From NCBI RefSeq assembly GCF_900323885.1, contig NZ_OOHJ01000005.1, forward strand, positions 426,259-490,258: a stretch of 64,000 bases of DNA, written 5' to 3'. A model generated the notes under the pieces. It did not search any database. It saw only the letters and a program-made list of their open reading frames with translations, and was not told the DNA's origin. Each line of letters starts with the position of its first letter. Position 1 is the stretch's first letter. The DNA comes from [Actinomadura] parvosata subsp. kistnae. Its GTDB lineage: Bacteria > Actinomycetota > Actinomycetes > Streptosporangiales > Streptosporangiaceae. The position numbers were made by a program, and so were the translations under genes. Below, one piece after another: positions 19,474 through 28,699 of the stretch.

Positions 19474-20679
19474 CTATAGCGCAGCGGCCGCCCTGGCGAT
19501 CAGCGACCTGCGCAGCAGCGGCCTGATCACCGCGAGCTGGGCCACCGCCAGCAGGAGGCAGGTGAGGGCCAGCGTGCCCCACAATCCCGCCGGCCCCGCG
19601 CGATCGAGGAGCTGCGTGCCGCACAGGGGCGCCAGCACGGTGGCGAAGCCCCACGAGATGCCGAAGACCGACAGGTAGCGCCCGCGCGCGTCCTCCGGGG
19701 CGAGGTCCACGACCAGCGCGTAGCTGCGGCCGAACATCAGCACGTCGCCCGCGCTCCACACCACTGTCGCGGCCAGGTGGCCCGCCAGCCCGTCCGCCAC
19801 CGCGTAGCCCGCGAGGCCGGCGGCGAGGAGCAGGTAGCCGTACGCCATCGCCGCGTGGTGGGACAGCGCCGCCGTCCACCGCACCAGAGGCTGGCAGGCC
19901 ACCATGGTGACGGCCGCGACGGCCGACAGCAGCCCGGCGTCGGCCGCCTCCAGGCCGCGCCGCGCGAGCGCCAGCGGCATCGCCATCCCGGCCTGCATGA
20001 AGATCACGGCGGAGAGGGTGCCGGACAGGAGCAGCAACAGGAGCCCGCGATCCCGCCAGACCGACCCTGAGTGTGCGGGGAGGGGCCGGGTTTCGGCGTG
20101 GTGCGGAAGGTGGTCGGCGGGCAGGACGAGGCGGACGACGATCGCGCAGAGCACGCAGCTCACCGCGTCCGCCACGAACAGCCAGCGCAGGTCCCACCGG
20201 CCGAGACCGGCGGCGATCAGGCCCGCGCCCATGCCGCCCACCGCCAGCGCCGTGTTGAACAGGCTGAACGCCCGCGCCTGCTGGGCCGGCCGCACGGCGT
20301 CCGCGATCATCGCCTGGGACGGCGGCTCGTAGAGCTCGAAGACCAGCCCGAGCAGGACGGCGAACACGGCGACCATCGCCACGGACGACGACAACGCGAT
20401 GCCCGCCTGCGCCAGCGCGCACCCGGCCAGCCCGGCCACGATCGTGCGGCGGCGGCCGAACCGGTCGGCCAGCACGCCGCCCAGCAGCCGCGAGGGGATC
20501 GTGGCCAGGCCGAACGCGGCCGAGATCGCGCCCGCGGCGACCGCGCCCACCCCGAAGTCGGTGGTGATCAGGACGGTGAGGAAGCCGAGGGAGAAGGCGC
20601 CCAGCCGGTTGATCGCGCGCGCCAGCACGAGCCACCACACCGTACGCGGCAGGCGCTCCGTACGCTCGAGAACCGGCAT
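19474..20679 (-). CDS. MFS efflux transporter, 12 TM
   Basis: A 401-residue integral membrane protein with about 12 hydrophobic segments and the MFS signature between TM2 and TM3 (GGVLADRFGRRRTIVAG). It resembles drug/metabolite exporters of the DHA1 group. It is divergent from a CGNR zinc-finger gene, and the 73-bp gap holds a GTGACCGAC/GTCGGTCAC inverted repeat, so the CGNR protein likely controls it. Substrate unknown. Confidence 0.88.
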   Translation of the reverse strand: MPVLERTERLPRTVWWLVLARAINRLGAFSLGFLTVLITTDFGVGAVAAGAISAAFGLATIPSRLLGGVLADRFGRRRTIVAGLAGCALAQAGIALSSSVAMVAVFAVLLGLVFELYEPPSQAMIADAVRPAQQARAFSLFNTALAVGGMGAGLIAAGLGRWDLRWLFVADAVSCVLCAIVVRLVLPADHLPHHAETRPLPAHSGSVWRDRGLLLLLLSGTLSAVIFMQAGMAMPLALARRGLEAADAGLLSAVAAVTMVACQPLVRWTAALSHHAAMAYGYLLLAAGLAGYAVADGLAGHLAATVVWSAGDVLMFGRSYALVVDLAPEDARGRYLSVFGISWGFATVLAPLCGTQLLDRAGPAGLWGTLALTCLLLAVAQLAVIRPLLRRSLIARAAAAL

Positions 20680-20692
20680 GAACGCCTCCCGC

Positions 20693-20722
20693 GTGACCGA
20701 CCAAGCTGCTAACGTCGGTCAC
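20693..20722. promoter_or_regulatory. Inverted repeat between MFS and CGNR genes
   Basis: Perfect 9-bp arms GTGACCGAC (20693-20701) and GTCGGTCAC (20714-20722) separated by 12 bp, midway between divergent genes. The GTGACC and GGTCAC half-sites start 24 bp apart, the same geometry as sites near the second CGNR gene at 60 kb. Probable binding site of the CGNR regulator. Confidence 0.6.
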
Positions 20723-20752
20723 GACCCTAGAGCGCGAAAGGTGACCAGTCAA

Positions 20753-21316
20753 GTGCTGTTCGATAGTCACGTGGCGATCCTGCTCGACACCGCGGTCTCG
20801 CTCGTGAACGTCCTCACCGACGGCGGCGACCGCGGCAAGCCGTACGCGGCCCCCAAGGGCGACGCGCTGCCCGGCGCGATCCGCGCCGTGCTGCCGGGCG
20901 GCGTGCCGGTGTCGCCCGAGGAGGCCCTCTACCTGGCCGGCACCACGCTGAAGGTGCGGCGCGTGTTCGAGGCCATGGACGAGGGACGCGAGGACGACGC
21001 CGCGGCCGTCGTCAACGCGCTCGTCATCAGCACCGGCGCCCGGCCCCAGCTCGACCGGGCGCCGGGGGAGCCGTGGCAGGTGCACTTCCACGGCGCCGAC
21101 GACAGCCTCGCCGTCGGCTGGAGCGCCGGCATCGCCTCCGCCCTGACCCTGGCCATCGGCAGCGACCTCGGCGGCCGGCTCGGCGTCTGCCAGGCCCGGC
21201 AGTGCGACCGCGTGTACGTGGACGCCTCCCGCAACGGGGTGCGGCAGTTCTGCTCCCGCTCGTGCCAGAGCCGCACGAAGGCGGCCGCCTTCCGCGCCCG
21301 CCACGCCGCCCGCTGA
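20753..21316 (+). CDS. CGNR zinc-finger (ABATE-type) putative transcriptional regulator
   Basis: A 187-residue protein with an N-terminal stress/ABATE-like domain (LFDSHVAILLDTAVSLVNVLT) and a C-terminal zinc finger with Cys pairs in GVCQARQCDRVY and RQFCSRSCQSRTKAAAFRARHA. The usual CGNR sequence is CSRSC here. The family is thought to be DNA-binding. The GTG at 20753 has AAAGGTGA about 8 bases upstream; another GTG at 20741 is possible. Divergent from an MFS pump with a perfect inverted repeat between them, so it is probably the local regulator. Confidence 0.82.
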   Translation: MLFDSHVAILLDTAVSLVNVLTDGGDRGKPYAAPKGDALPGAIRAVLPGGVPVSPEEALYLAGTTLKVRRVFEAMDEGREDDAAAVVNALVISTGARPQLDRAPGEPWQVHFHGADDSLAVGWSAGIASALTLAIGSDLGGRLGVCQARQCDRVYVDASRNGVRQFCSRSCQSRTKAAAFRARHAAR

Positions 21317-21543
21317 GCGTTCCCGGGACGTCGGCGCGTGGTTCTGGCGGGCGCCGGAGTCCCAGGGGGCGCGGCAGGAGGGGCGGCGGGCGCGCGGGCG
21401 CAGGCGCAACGTCAGCGTCACCGTGGTGCTCGCGGGCAGCTCCACCGCCAGGCACGCCCCGCCCCCGGCGCCTGAGGGGGTTCCCCGGGCGGGGCCGCGT
21501 GCGTCAGCATGCTTGGGTGCGGACCCGGCGGAGGGATGAGCGC

Positions 21544-23072
21544 ATGCTGTCGTACGAGCCCCTGACCCCCACCAGCTTCCTCGAACGATCCGCCACCGTC
21601 TTCGGCCCGCGGCTCGCGGTCGTGGACGGCGAGCTGGAGCTCACCTACGCCGAGCTGTGGCAGCGCGTCCAGCGCCTGGCGGGCGCGCTGGCCACGGCCG
21701 GGGTGCGGCCCGGCGACCGGGTGGCGGTGCTCGCGCTCAACGGGCACCTGCTGCTGGAGTCCACGTTCGGCGTGCCGGCGGCGGGCGCCGTCATGGTGCC
21801 GCTGAACATCCGCCTGTCCGCCGGCGAGCTGGCCTACATCATCGGCCACGCCGAGGTGACGCTGCTCCTGCACGACGACGCCCTCACCGGCCTGGCCAGG
21901 CAGGCGGCCGAGGGGACCGAGGTGCGGCTGGTGTCGGCCACCGCCTGTGAGACGCTGCTGGCCGTGGCCGAGCCGCTGCTGGTCAGGGTGGAGGACGAGC
22001 TGGCGCCGCTGTCCATCAACTACACCAGCGGCACCACCGGCCGCCCGAAAGGCGTCGTCTACCACCACCGCGGCGCCTACCTCCAGGCGCTGGCCATGGC
22101 CCTGCACACCCGGCTCGACGCCGCCTCCTCCTACCTGTGGACGCTGCCGATGTTCCACTGCCACGGCTGGTGCTTCCCGTGGGCGGTCACGCTGGCCGGC
22201 GCCCGGCACGTCTGCCTGCCGAGGATGGAGCCGGACGAGGCGTGGCGGCTGATCCGCGCCCACCGCGTCACCCACCTGTGCGGCGCGCCGACCGTTCTCA
22301 CCTCGCTGCTCGCGCACGACGACGCTCCGGCGCGGGCGTCGGACCCGCGCCTGCTCGCCTGCGTCGGCGGCGCGCCCCGAGCCCCGCCCTGCTCGGCCGG
22401 GCGCTGCGGGCCGGCATCGACGTCATCCATCTGTACGGGCTCACCGAGACGTACGGGCCCGTCGCCATCTGCCAGCCCCAGCCCGAATGGTCTGACCTGC
22501 CGGTGGCGGAGTCGGCCGCGCTGACCGCCCGCCAGGGCGTGGGCAACGTGATCGCCCAGCGCCTGCGCGTCGTCGGCGACGACGGCCGCGACGTGCCCGC
22601 CGACGCCGCCACCGTCGGCGAGATCGCGGTGCGCGGCAACGACGTCATGCTCGGCTACCACCGCGACCCGGCCGCCACGGACAAGGCCGCGCCCGACGGC
22701 TGGTTCCGCACCGGCGACCTCGGCGTGCTGCACCCCGACGGGTACGTGCGGATCGTGGACCGGGCCAAGGACGTCATCATCTCCGGCGGCGAGAACATCG
22801 CCTCCGTCGAGGTCGAGAACGTGCTGGTGGAGCATCCCGGCGTGCGGGAGGCCGCCGTCGTGGCCCGGCCCGACCCGCACTGGGGCGAGGTCCCGGTCGC
22901 GTACGTGAGCCTGGCCGCCGGGGCGCGCGCCACCGAGGCCGAGCTGATCGAGCACGTCCGCGCCCGCCTGGCGCACTTCAAGGCGCCCAAGGCGATCACC
23001 TTCTGCGAGCTGCCCAAGACCTCCACCGGCAAGATCCAAAAGAACGTCCTGAGGCAGCGCGCCGCAGGTTAG
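21544..23072 (+). CDS. Acyl-CoA synthetase (AMP-forming), interrupted by a -1 frame break
   Basis: An ATP-dependent acyl-CoA ligase of about 509 residues. The N-terminal part has LTYAELWQRVQRLAGALA, the P-loop-like INYTSGTTGRPKGVVYHHRGAY and LPMFHCHGWCFPW. The second part has HLYGLTETYGP, WFRTGDLGVLHPDGYVRIVDR, KDVIISGGENIASVEVE and PKTSTGKIQK with the catalytic Lys. The two parts are in different frames; one C missing from the run at 22375-22378 explains this exactly, turning GGAP-PSPALLGR into nonsense. Probably a sequence error. The closest type is medium-chain or 3-(methylthio)propionyl-CoA ligase-like; substrate unknown. Confidence 0.88.
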
Positions 23073-23129
23073 CCGCCGCCCAGGAGGGAAGGGCCCACCC
23101 ACAGAGCACGGACGGGTCAAGGGGGCGTC

Positions 23130-24518
23130 ATGGTCTCTTCGCGCAGCGTCTTCCGGCGCAAGCCCGTGGCACAGATCGCCACGGAGCACGAGGGGGAGCT
23201 GTCCAGGTCGCTCGGGCTGTGGCAGCTCACCGCCATCGGCGTGGGCGGCATCATCGGCGCGGGCATCTTCGCGCTGGCCGGCGCGGTCGCCAACGAGAGC
23301 GCCGGCCCGGCGGTGCTCGTCTCGTTCCTCATCGCGGGCATCGCCAGCGCCGCCGCCGCGCTCTCCTACGCCGAGTTCGCCGGCCTCATCCCGAAGGCCG
23401 GCTCCGCCTACACCTACGGCTACGCCGTCCTCGGCGAGATCGTCGGCTGGTTCATCGGCTGGGACCTGCTGCTGGAGTACACCGCGATCGTCGCCGTCGT
23501 GGCGATCGGCATCTCCGGCTACTTCGGCTTCCTCGTCCAGCAGCTCGGCCTCACGCTGCCCGCGTGGTCGCTCGGCGCGCCCGGCACCGGGCCAGGCCAC
23601 GTGGTCGACCTGTTCGCGGCGGTGCTGTGCCTGCTCATCGCGGCCCTGCTGAACCTCGGGATCCGCGCCGCGGCCAGGTTCGAGACGTTCGTGGTGGCGA
23701 TCAAGGTGGCGGTCGTGCTGCTGGTCGTCGTGGTCGGCTTCTTCCACATCAACACCGCCAACTACACCCCGTTCTTCCCGTTCGGGGTCGGCGGCGCCAT
23801 CACCGGCGCGGCCACCGTGTTCTTCGCGGTGTTCGGCTACGACGCGATGAGCACCGCCGCCGAGGAGTCGCGCGACGCCCAGCGGCACATGCCGAAGGCG
23901 ATCATCTACTCGCTGCTCATCTCCATGGTCCTGTACGTGCTGGCCTGCCTCGTCCTGACCGGCATGCAGAACTACCGCGACATCGACCCGGAGAGCGGCT
24001 TCTCCTCCGCCTTCGCCGCCGTCGGCCTGTCGGGGCTGGCGTCGGTGATCGCGGTCGGGGCCATCGTCGGCATCCTCACCGTCATGTTCACGTTCATGCT
24101 CGGCGTCACCCGCGTCTGGTTCTCCATGAGCAGGGACGGCCTGCTGCCCGCCTGGTTCGCCCGGCTGCACCCGGTCCGCAGGGTGCCCACGCGCGTCACC
24201 TGGATCGTGGGCGTCGCCTCGGCCCTCATCGCCGGGTTCCTGCCCATCAAGGAGGCCGCCGAGCTGACCAACATCGGGATCCTGCTGGCGTTCGTCGTCG
24301 TGTGCGTGGCGGTGATCGTGCTGCGTTACCGGCAGCCGGACCTGCCGCGCACGTTCCGCACGCCGTGGATGCCCGTCGTGCCCGCCGTGGGCGTGCTGTT
24401 CTCGGTCTGGCTGATCACGTTCCTGTCGCCGGTGACGTGGCTGCGCTTCGCCGTCTGGTTCCTCATCGGGCTGGTCGTCTACTTCGCCTACAGCAAGCGG
24501 CACTCCGTCCTGGAGTGA
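23130..24518 (+). CDS. Amino-acid permease (APC superfamily, CAT-like)
   Basis: A 462-residue inner-membrane transporter with about 12 TM segments. The APC signature GIGAGIF-like stretch is IGVGGIIGAGIFALAG in TM1. The long loop ESRDAQRHMPKAI and VMFTFMLGVTRVWFSMSRDGLLP are typical of the cationic-amino-acid-transporter (YfnA/CAT) branch. It follows the acyl-CoA ligase at 57 bp with no ribosome-site overlap; a joint function is not clear. Confidence 0.92.
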   Translation: MVSSRSVFRRKPVAQIATEHEGELSRSLGLWQLTAIGVGGIIGAGIFALAGAVANESAGPAVLVSFLIAGIASAAAALSYAEFAGLIPKAGSAYTYGYAVLGEIVGWFIGWDLLLEYTAIVAVVAIGISGYFGFLVQQLGLTLPAWSLGAPGTGPGHVVDLFAAVLCLLIAALLNLGIRAAARFETFVVAIKVAVVLLVVVVGFFHINTANYTPFFPFGVGGAITGAATVFFAVFGYDAMSTAAEESRDAQRHMPKAIIYSLLISMVLYVLACLVLTGMQNYRDIDPESGFSSAFAAVGLSGLASVIAVGAIVGILTVMFTFMLGVTRVWFSMSRDGLLPAWFARLHPVRRVPTRVTWIVGVASALIAGFLPIKEAAELTNIGILLAFVVVCVAVIVLRYRQPDLPRTFRTPWMPVVPAVGVLFSVWLITFLSPVTWLRFAVWFLIGLVVYFAYSKRHSVLE

Positions 24519-24535
24519 CCGCTCCGAAGTGACCG

Positions 24536-24562
24536 CGTCACATCGGCTCGCTCCCGGACGTC
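24536..24562 (+). promoter_or_regulatory. ECF41-type promoter upstream of the sigma-factor gene
   Basis: CGTCACA (24536-24542), a 16-bp spacer, then CGTC (24559-24562). The published ECF41 consensus is TGTCACA-n16-CGTC, so this site differs at one -35 base with the exact spacing. It lies 44 bp before the sigma-factor start, pointing to autoregulation. Confidence 0.68.
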
Positions 24563-24605
24563 AGTGTGGTGACCGACGCGAGACAGCGAGACGAGGCGTG
24601 GCCCG

Positions 24606-25490
24606 ATGAACGATCGTGAATTCCTGGCTGACCGGTTCGAGGCGCACCGGGGGCACCTGAAGGCGGTGGCGTACCGCATGCTGGGCTCGCTCACCGAGGC
24701 CGAGGACGCCGTGCAGGAGGCGTGGCTGCGGCTGAGCCGCAGCGAGCCCGACGACGTGCGCAACCTCGGCGGCTGGCTGACCACCGTCGTCGGCCGCGTC
24801 TGCCTCGACATGCTGCGCGCCCGCACCTCGCGCCGCGAGGAGCCGCTGGAGGCGCGCATGCCCGACCCCGTCGTCAGCCCCGCCACCGGGCCCGACCCCG
24901 AGCAGGCGGCGCTGCTGGCCGACTCCGTCGGGCTGGCGCTGCTCGTCGTGCTGGAGTCGCTGGCCCCGGCCGAGCGGCTGGCGTTCGTGCTGCACGACAT
25001 GTTCGCGGTGCCGTTCGAGGAGATCGCGCCGCTCGTCGGCCGCTCCCCGGCCACGGCCCGGCAGCTCGCCAGCCGGGCCAGGCGGCGGGTCCGCGGCGCC
25101 GCGCCGGTGCCCGACCCCGACCTCGCCCGGCAGCGCGAGATCGTCGAGGCGTTCCTCGCCGCCGCCCACCGGGGCGACTTCGCCGGGCTGGTGTCCGTGC
25201 TCGACCCCGAAGTGGTGCTGCGCGCCGACGCCGGCGCGCTGTCCGGCGGCCTGCGCGAGGTGCGCGGCGCGGACAACGTGGCCGGCCAGGCGCTCGCCTT
25301 CCGCCGCCACGCGCCGTCCACCGCGCACGCCGCGCTGGTCAACGGCCTGGCCGGGGTGGTCAACACCGTGAACGGGGAGCCGTCGGCGGTCATGAGCTTC
25401 ACGATCGCGGGCGGCCGCATCGTCGAGATCGACATCCTCGCCGACCCGGCCCGGCTGGCCCGGCTCGACCTGGCCGTCCTGGGGGACTGA
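24606..25490 (+). CDS. ECF41-family RNA polymerase sigma factor (SigJ-like)
   Basis: A 294-residue extracytoplasmic-function sigma factor. Sigma region 2 is in HLKAVAYRMLGSLTEAEDAVQEAWLRL, region 4 in LAPAERLAFVLHDMFAVPFEEIAPLVGRSPATARQLASRARRRVR. A C-terminal SnoaL/NTF2-like extension (about residues 175-294) replaces an anti-sigma factor and is the defining feature of ECF41. The extension modulates promoter activity in characterised members. A near-consensus ECF41 promoter precedes the gene. No carboxymuconolactone decarboxylase or epimerase, the usual genomic partner, is adjacent. Confidence 0.93.
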   Translation: MNDREFLADRFEAHRGHLKAVAYRMLGSLTEAEDAVQEAWLRLSRSEPDDVRNLGGWLTTVVGRVCLDMLRARTSRREEPLEARMPDPVVSPATGPDPEQAALLADSVGLALLVVLESLAPAERLAFVLHDMFAVPFEEIAPLVGRSPATARQLASRARRRVRGAAPVPDPDLARQREIVEAFLAAAHRGDFAGLVSVLDPEVVLRADAGALSGGLREVRGADNVAGQALAFRRHAPSTAHAALVNGLAGVVNTVNGEPSAVMSFTIAGGRIVEIDILADPARLARLDLAVLGD

Positions 25491-25497
25491 GGCCCTC

Positions 25498-26076
25498 TTA
25501 CTTGGCGGCGGGGCGGGCGCGGACGTGCATGCGCTCGCCCTGCGGCCCGAACAGGGCCAGGACCTCGGTGTGCCCGTCGGCCTCGTTGACGAACGCGTGC
25601 GGCGTCCGGGTGTCGAACTCGGCCACCTCACCCGCCGCCAGCACCACGTGATGCTTGCCGAGCAGCAGCCGCAACCGCCCGGACAACACGTACAGCCACT
25701 CATAACCCTCGTGGACCTGCTGCTCCGGCTCGTAGCCCGGCCACCCCGGCGGGTAGATCTGCTTGAACGCCTGCAGCCCGCCCGGCCGCCGGCTCAGCGG
25801 CACGTACGTCATGCCGTGCCGCTTGACCGGCCGCATGTGCACCCTCGGGTCACCGGTCACGGGGGCGTCGATCAGCTCGTCGATCTGCACCTGGTAGGCG
25901 TCGGCGAGCAGCAGCATCATCTCCAGCGTCGGCTTGCGCCCACCGGACTCCAGCCGCGACAGGGTGCTCACCGAGATGCCGGTGCTCTTGGACAGCTCCG
26001 CCAGCGTCGTGCCCCGCTCCTGTCGCATCGCCCGCAGCCGCGGGCCGACGGCCTTCAGCACCTCATCGAGTTCCAC
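25498..26076 (-). CDS. XRE-family regulator with C-terminal cupin domain
   Basis: A 192-residue regulator with an N-terminal helix-turn-helix (GTTLAELSKSTGISVSTLSRLESGGRKPTLEMMLLLA, about residues 22-57) and a C-terminal cupin (EGYEWLYVLSGRLRLLLGKHHVVLAAGEVAEFDTRTPHAF, about 120-165) that probably senses a small molecule. GTG at 26076 is taken as the start; GTG at 26085 is possible. It is divergent from the fused oxidoreductase-methyltransferase gene with a symmetric site between, so it most likely controls that gene. Confidence 0.88.
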   Translation of the reverse strand: MELDEVLKAVGPRLRAMRQERGTTLAELSKSTGISVSTLSRLESGGRKPTLEMMLLLADAYQVQIDELIDAPVTGDPRVHMRPVKRHGMTYVPLSRRPGGLQAFKQIYPPGWPGYEPEQQVHEGYEWLYVLSGRLRLLLGKHHVVLAAGEVAEFDTRTPHAFVNEADGHTEVLALFGPQGERMHVRARPAAK

Positions 26077-26086
26077 CCGCCCCACT

Positions 26087-26101
26087 TTGCCATTCCGGCA
26101 A
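26087..26101. promoter_or_regulatory. Operator-like palindrome between XRE-cupin and fused oxidoreductase genes
   Basis: TTGCC ATTCC GGCAA, 11 bp before the XRE start. A TTGACA hexamer on the minus strand at 26114-26109 could be the -35 of the regulator promoter, putting the palindrome over the -10. This fits autorepression. Confidence 0.45.
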
Positions 26102-26170
26102 CGAAGTTTGTCAACCGGGCGGCGGCTGCCGCACAGTGGCGCAGCAGTGAACGAGTGAGAGGAGCCGCGC

Positions 26171-27781
26171 ATGGACGCGACGTACGACGTGGTGGTGATC
26201 GGTGGCGGGGCCGCCGGGCTGAGCGGGGCCCTCGCGCTGTCCCGGGCGCGCCGCAAGGTGCTGGTCATCGACTCCGGGCAGCCCAGGAACGCGCCCGCGC
26301 AGGGCGTGCACGTCCTCCTGGGGCACGAGGGCGTGCCGCCGCGCGACCTGCTGGCCACCGGCCGGAAGGAGATCGCCGGGTACGGCGGTCACCTCGTGAC
26401 GGGTACCGTCACGGCGGCGGAACGGCTCGGCGACGGCCGCTTCCGCGTCACCCTGGACGACGGGACCGGCGTCGAGGCCGCCCGGCTGCTGGTCGCCACC
26501 GGCCTGGCCGACGAGCTGCCGCCGGTGCCCGGCCTGGCCGCGCGATGGGGCCGCGAGGTGCTGCACTGCCCGTACTGCCACGGCTGGGAAGTACGCGACC
26601 AGGCCATCGGCGTCCTGGCCACCAGCCCGCTGGCCACCCACCAGGCGCTGCTGTGGCGGCAGTGGAGCGACGACGTGACCCTCTTCCTGCACACCGCCCC
26701 CGAGCCGGGGGAGGAGGCCCGCGAGCAGCTCGCCGCCAGGGGCGTCGCCGTCGTCGAGGGCGAGGTGGCCGCCGTCCTGGTGGACGACCACGACCGGCTC
26801 TCCGGCGTGCGGCTGGCCGGCGGGCGCGAGGTGCCCCGGCAGGCGCTGGCCGTCGGCACCCGCCTGCACGCCCGCCTCGACGGGCTCGCCGGGCTCGGGC
26901 TGGAGACGGCCGAGCAGGAGATGAACGGGTTCGTCGTCGGCACGTACGTGCCCGCCGACCCCATGGGCAAGACCAGCGTGCCCGGCGTCTACGTGGCCGG
27001 CAACGTGCACAACCTGGTCGACCAGGTCGTCAGCGCCGCCGCGGCCGGCGTGCGGGCAGGCGCCGCCATCAACGCCGACCTGATCGCCGAGGAGGCCCGC
27101 GCCGCCGTGGCCGCCCGCCGCGCCGCCATCGCCGCCACCCCGCCCGGCCGCATCACCGAGGGCCTGACGGACGAGGACTTCTGGGACGGCCGCTACCGCC
27201 AGAGCGAGCGGATCTGGAGCGGCGACCCGAACGCCGTCCTCGTCCGCGAGCTCTCCGACGTGCCGCCGGGCACCGCGCTCGACCTCGGCAGCGGCGAGGG
27301 CGGCGACGCCATCTGGCTGGCCGGCAAGGGCTGGAAGGTCACCGCCACCGACCTGTCCGGCGTCGCCCTGCGCCGCGCCGCCCGGCACGCCGACGAGGCC
27401 GGCGTGGGCGACCGCATCGACTGGCAGCAGCACGACCTCGGCAAGACCTTCCCTGAGGGCACCTTCGACCTGGTCACCGCCTGCTACCTGCACTCCTCCG
27501 GCGACCTGCCGCGCGAGGCCATCCTGCGCCGGGCCGCCGCCGCGGTCGCGCCCGGCGGGCTGCTGCTGGTGGCCGGGCACGCCGGCTGGCCGGCCTGGCA
27601 GCAGCACGACCACCCGGACGTGCACCTGCCGACGCCGCAGGAGGTGCTCGACTCCCTGGAGCTGCGGGAGGGGGAGTGGGAGGTGCTGCGCCGCGAGGAG
27701 TTCGACCGCACCCAGACCGGCCCCGACGGCCACCCCACCACCCGCACCGACAACGTGCTCCTGGTGCGCCGCCTGCGGTAG
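26171..27781 (+). CDS. Fused thioredoxin-reductase-like FAD oxidoreductase / class I SAM methyltransferase
   Basis: A 536-residue two-domain protein. Residues 1-315 form a thioredoxin-reductase-like flavoprotein: FAD motif VVVIGGGAAGLSGALALSRA, redox-active pair in LHCPYCHGWE, and C-terminal VYVAGNVHNLVDQVVSAAAAG. Residues about 330-536 form a SAM-dependent methyltransferase: TALDLGSGEGGDAIWLAGKGWKVTATDLS and FDLVTACYLHSSGDLP, similar to TehB/thiopurine-type enzymes. The two halves join at GRITEGLTDEDFWDGRYRQ in one uninterrupted frame. Such fusions are annotated in actinomycetes but I know no assigned reaction. Control by the divergent XRE-cupin regulator is likely. Confidence 0.9.
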   Translation: MDATYDVVVIGGGAAGLSGALALSRARRKVLVIDSGQPRNAPAQGVHVLLGHEGVPPRDLLATGRKEIAGYGGHLVTGTVTAAERLGDGRFRVTLDDGTGVEAARLLVATGLADELPPVPGLAARWGREVLHCPYCHGWEVRDQAIGVLATSPLATHQALLWRQWSDDVTLFLHTAPEPGEEAREQLAARGVAVVEGEVAAVLVDDHDRLSGVRLAGGREVPRQALAVGTRLHARLDGLAGLGLETAEQEMNGFVVGTYVPADPMGKTSVPGVYVAGNVHNLVDQVVSAAAAGVRAGAAINADLIAEEARAAVAARRAAIAATPPGRITEGLTDEDFWDGRYRQSERIWSGDPNAVLVRELSDVPPGTALDLGSGEGGDAIWLAGKGWKVTATDLSGVALRRAARHADEAGVGDRIDWQQHDLGKTFPEGTFDLVTACYLHSSGDLPREAILRRAAAAVAPGGLLLVAGHAGWPAWQQHDHPDVHLPTPQEVLDSLELREGEWEVLRREEFDRTQTGPDGHPTTRTDNVLLVRRLR

Positions 27782-27785
27782 GCGG

Positions 27786-28001
27786 GTGTCCGCGTGGCCG
27801 GATGTGGCCGGGCTGTCGGTGGCCGCCCTCCTCCTCGGCCCCACCGGGTTCATTCCGGGCGGGTTCACCCATGGGGCGCTGACCCGGATCAGGCGGGACG
27901 GCACCGACGGGCGAGGCATGGCCGTGGGCGGGCTCGTGCTCGGCACGGCCGGGTGGTGCGGGAGGCGGAGGCCACCGGGCCGTACGGGGTGTGCACGGTG
28001 A
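27786..28001 (+). pseudogene. DUF4190-like small membrane protein, apparently truncated
   Basis: A GTG-started stretch reading LSVAALLLGPTGFIPGG, then THGALTRIRRDGTDGRGMAVGGLVLGTAGW, which is the start of a DUF4190 domain (membrane strand, His-Gly, Ile-Arg-Arg, GRGMAVGGLVLG). After GTAGW the frame turns into Arg/Gly/Pro-rich sequence and stops, without a second full membrane segment. Another frame then reads VVREAEATGPYGVCTVTADAP to a stop at 28018. Either a decayed gene or a frame error; no function assigned. Confidence 0.45.
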
Positions 28002-28014
28002 CCGCTGACGCCCC

Positions 28015-28638
28015 CTAGAGCGGCGCGCCGTCGAGGGTGGGGGTCTGGCTGCGGTAGGAGTGGCCGAGTTGCGGGCCGAGGCCGAAGTAGTGGCGGAAGT
28101 TGTAGATGAGCGGGCTCCACGCGGCCGGGTCCACGTGCTGGGTGCCCGGGACGACGAGGCGCGGGTCGGCGTGCACCTTGGTGACGGCGGCCTCGACGAT
28201 GACGAACGAGGCGGAGGCGTCCGGGCGCACGCTCCGGGCCCGTGCCTCGAACTGCAGGGGGCACTCGGCCACCCGCGGCGGCCGCACCTCGTCGGAGGGT
28301 TCGGGCCGCAGGCCGGCGGCGCGGAACTTGTCGGGCTCGTAGCGGCAGCCGGCGTGCTTGGTGTCGGGGACGGGGAAGCGGCCGGTCAGGGGCGCCAGGC
28401 GCTCCACGGCCTGCCATTGGTGCGGGGCGGGCAGGTTGATCACCAGGTCGGGGCGTTCGGCGAGGTTGCGGGCGCTCTGCCCCTCGGCGCCGAGGCCGAG
28501 CACGACGACGTCGCCGAGCGCCCAGGCCGACGACATGGGCGCGAGGTTGGCGGTGCCGTCCGGGTTCTCGGTGGACAGCAGCACGACGGGGGTGCCGAAG
28601 TACAGGATGCTGGGCTCGATGGTCACATGATCGGTCAC
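28015..28638 (-). CDS. Flavin-reductase-like / FMN-binding split-barrel protein
   Basis: A 207-residue flavin-reductase-domain protein: TPVVLLSTENPDGTANLAPMSSAWALGDVVVLGLGAEGQSARNLAERPDLVINLP is the family core (substrate-flavin loop Met-Ser-Ser, then the NL pair). The middle carries a conspicuous acidic/proline loop and the C-terminus RHYFGLGPQLGHSYRS. Members transfer electrons from NAD(P)H to flavin or bind FMN directly. No partner monooxygenase is adjacent; upstream on the same strand lies manA at about 60 bp. Confidence 0.85.
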   Translation of the reverse strand: MTDHVTIEPSILYFGTPVVLLSTENPDGTANLAPMSSAWALGDVVVLGLGAEGQSARNLAERPDLVINLPAPHQWQAVERLAPLTGRFPVPDTKHAGCRYEPDKFRAAGLRPEPSDEVRPPRVAECPLQFEARARSVRPDASASFVIVEAAVTKVHADPRLVVPGTQHVDPAAWSPLIYNFRHYFGLGPQLGHSYRSQTPTLDGAPL

Positions 28639-28699
28639 GGATGGAGCGTAGGGACGGGACGTTCAACCGGTGGCCGAAGCGTTCCCGTCCCTTGGAAAT

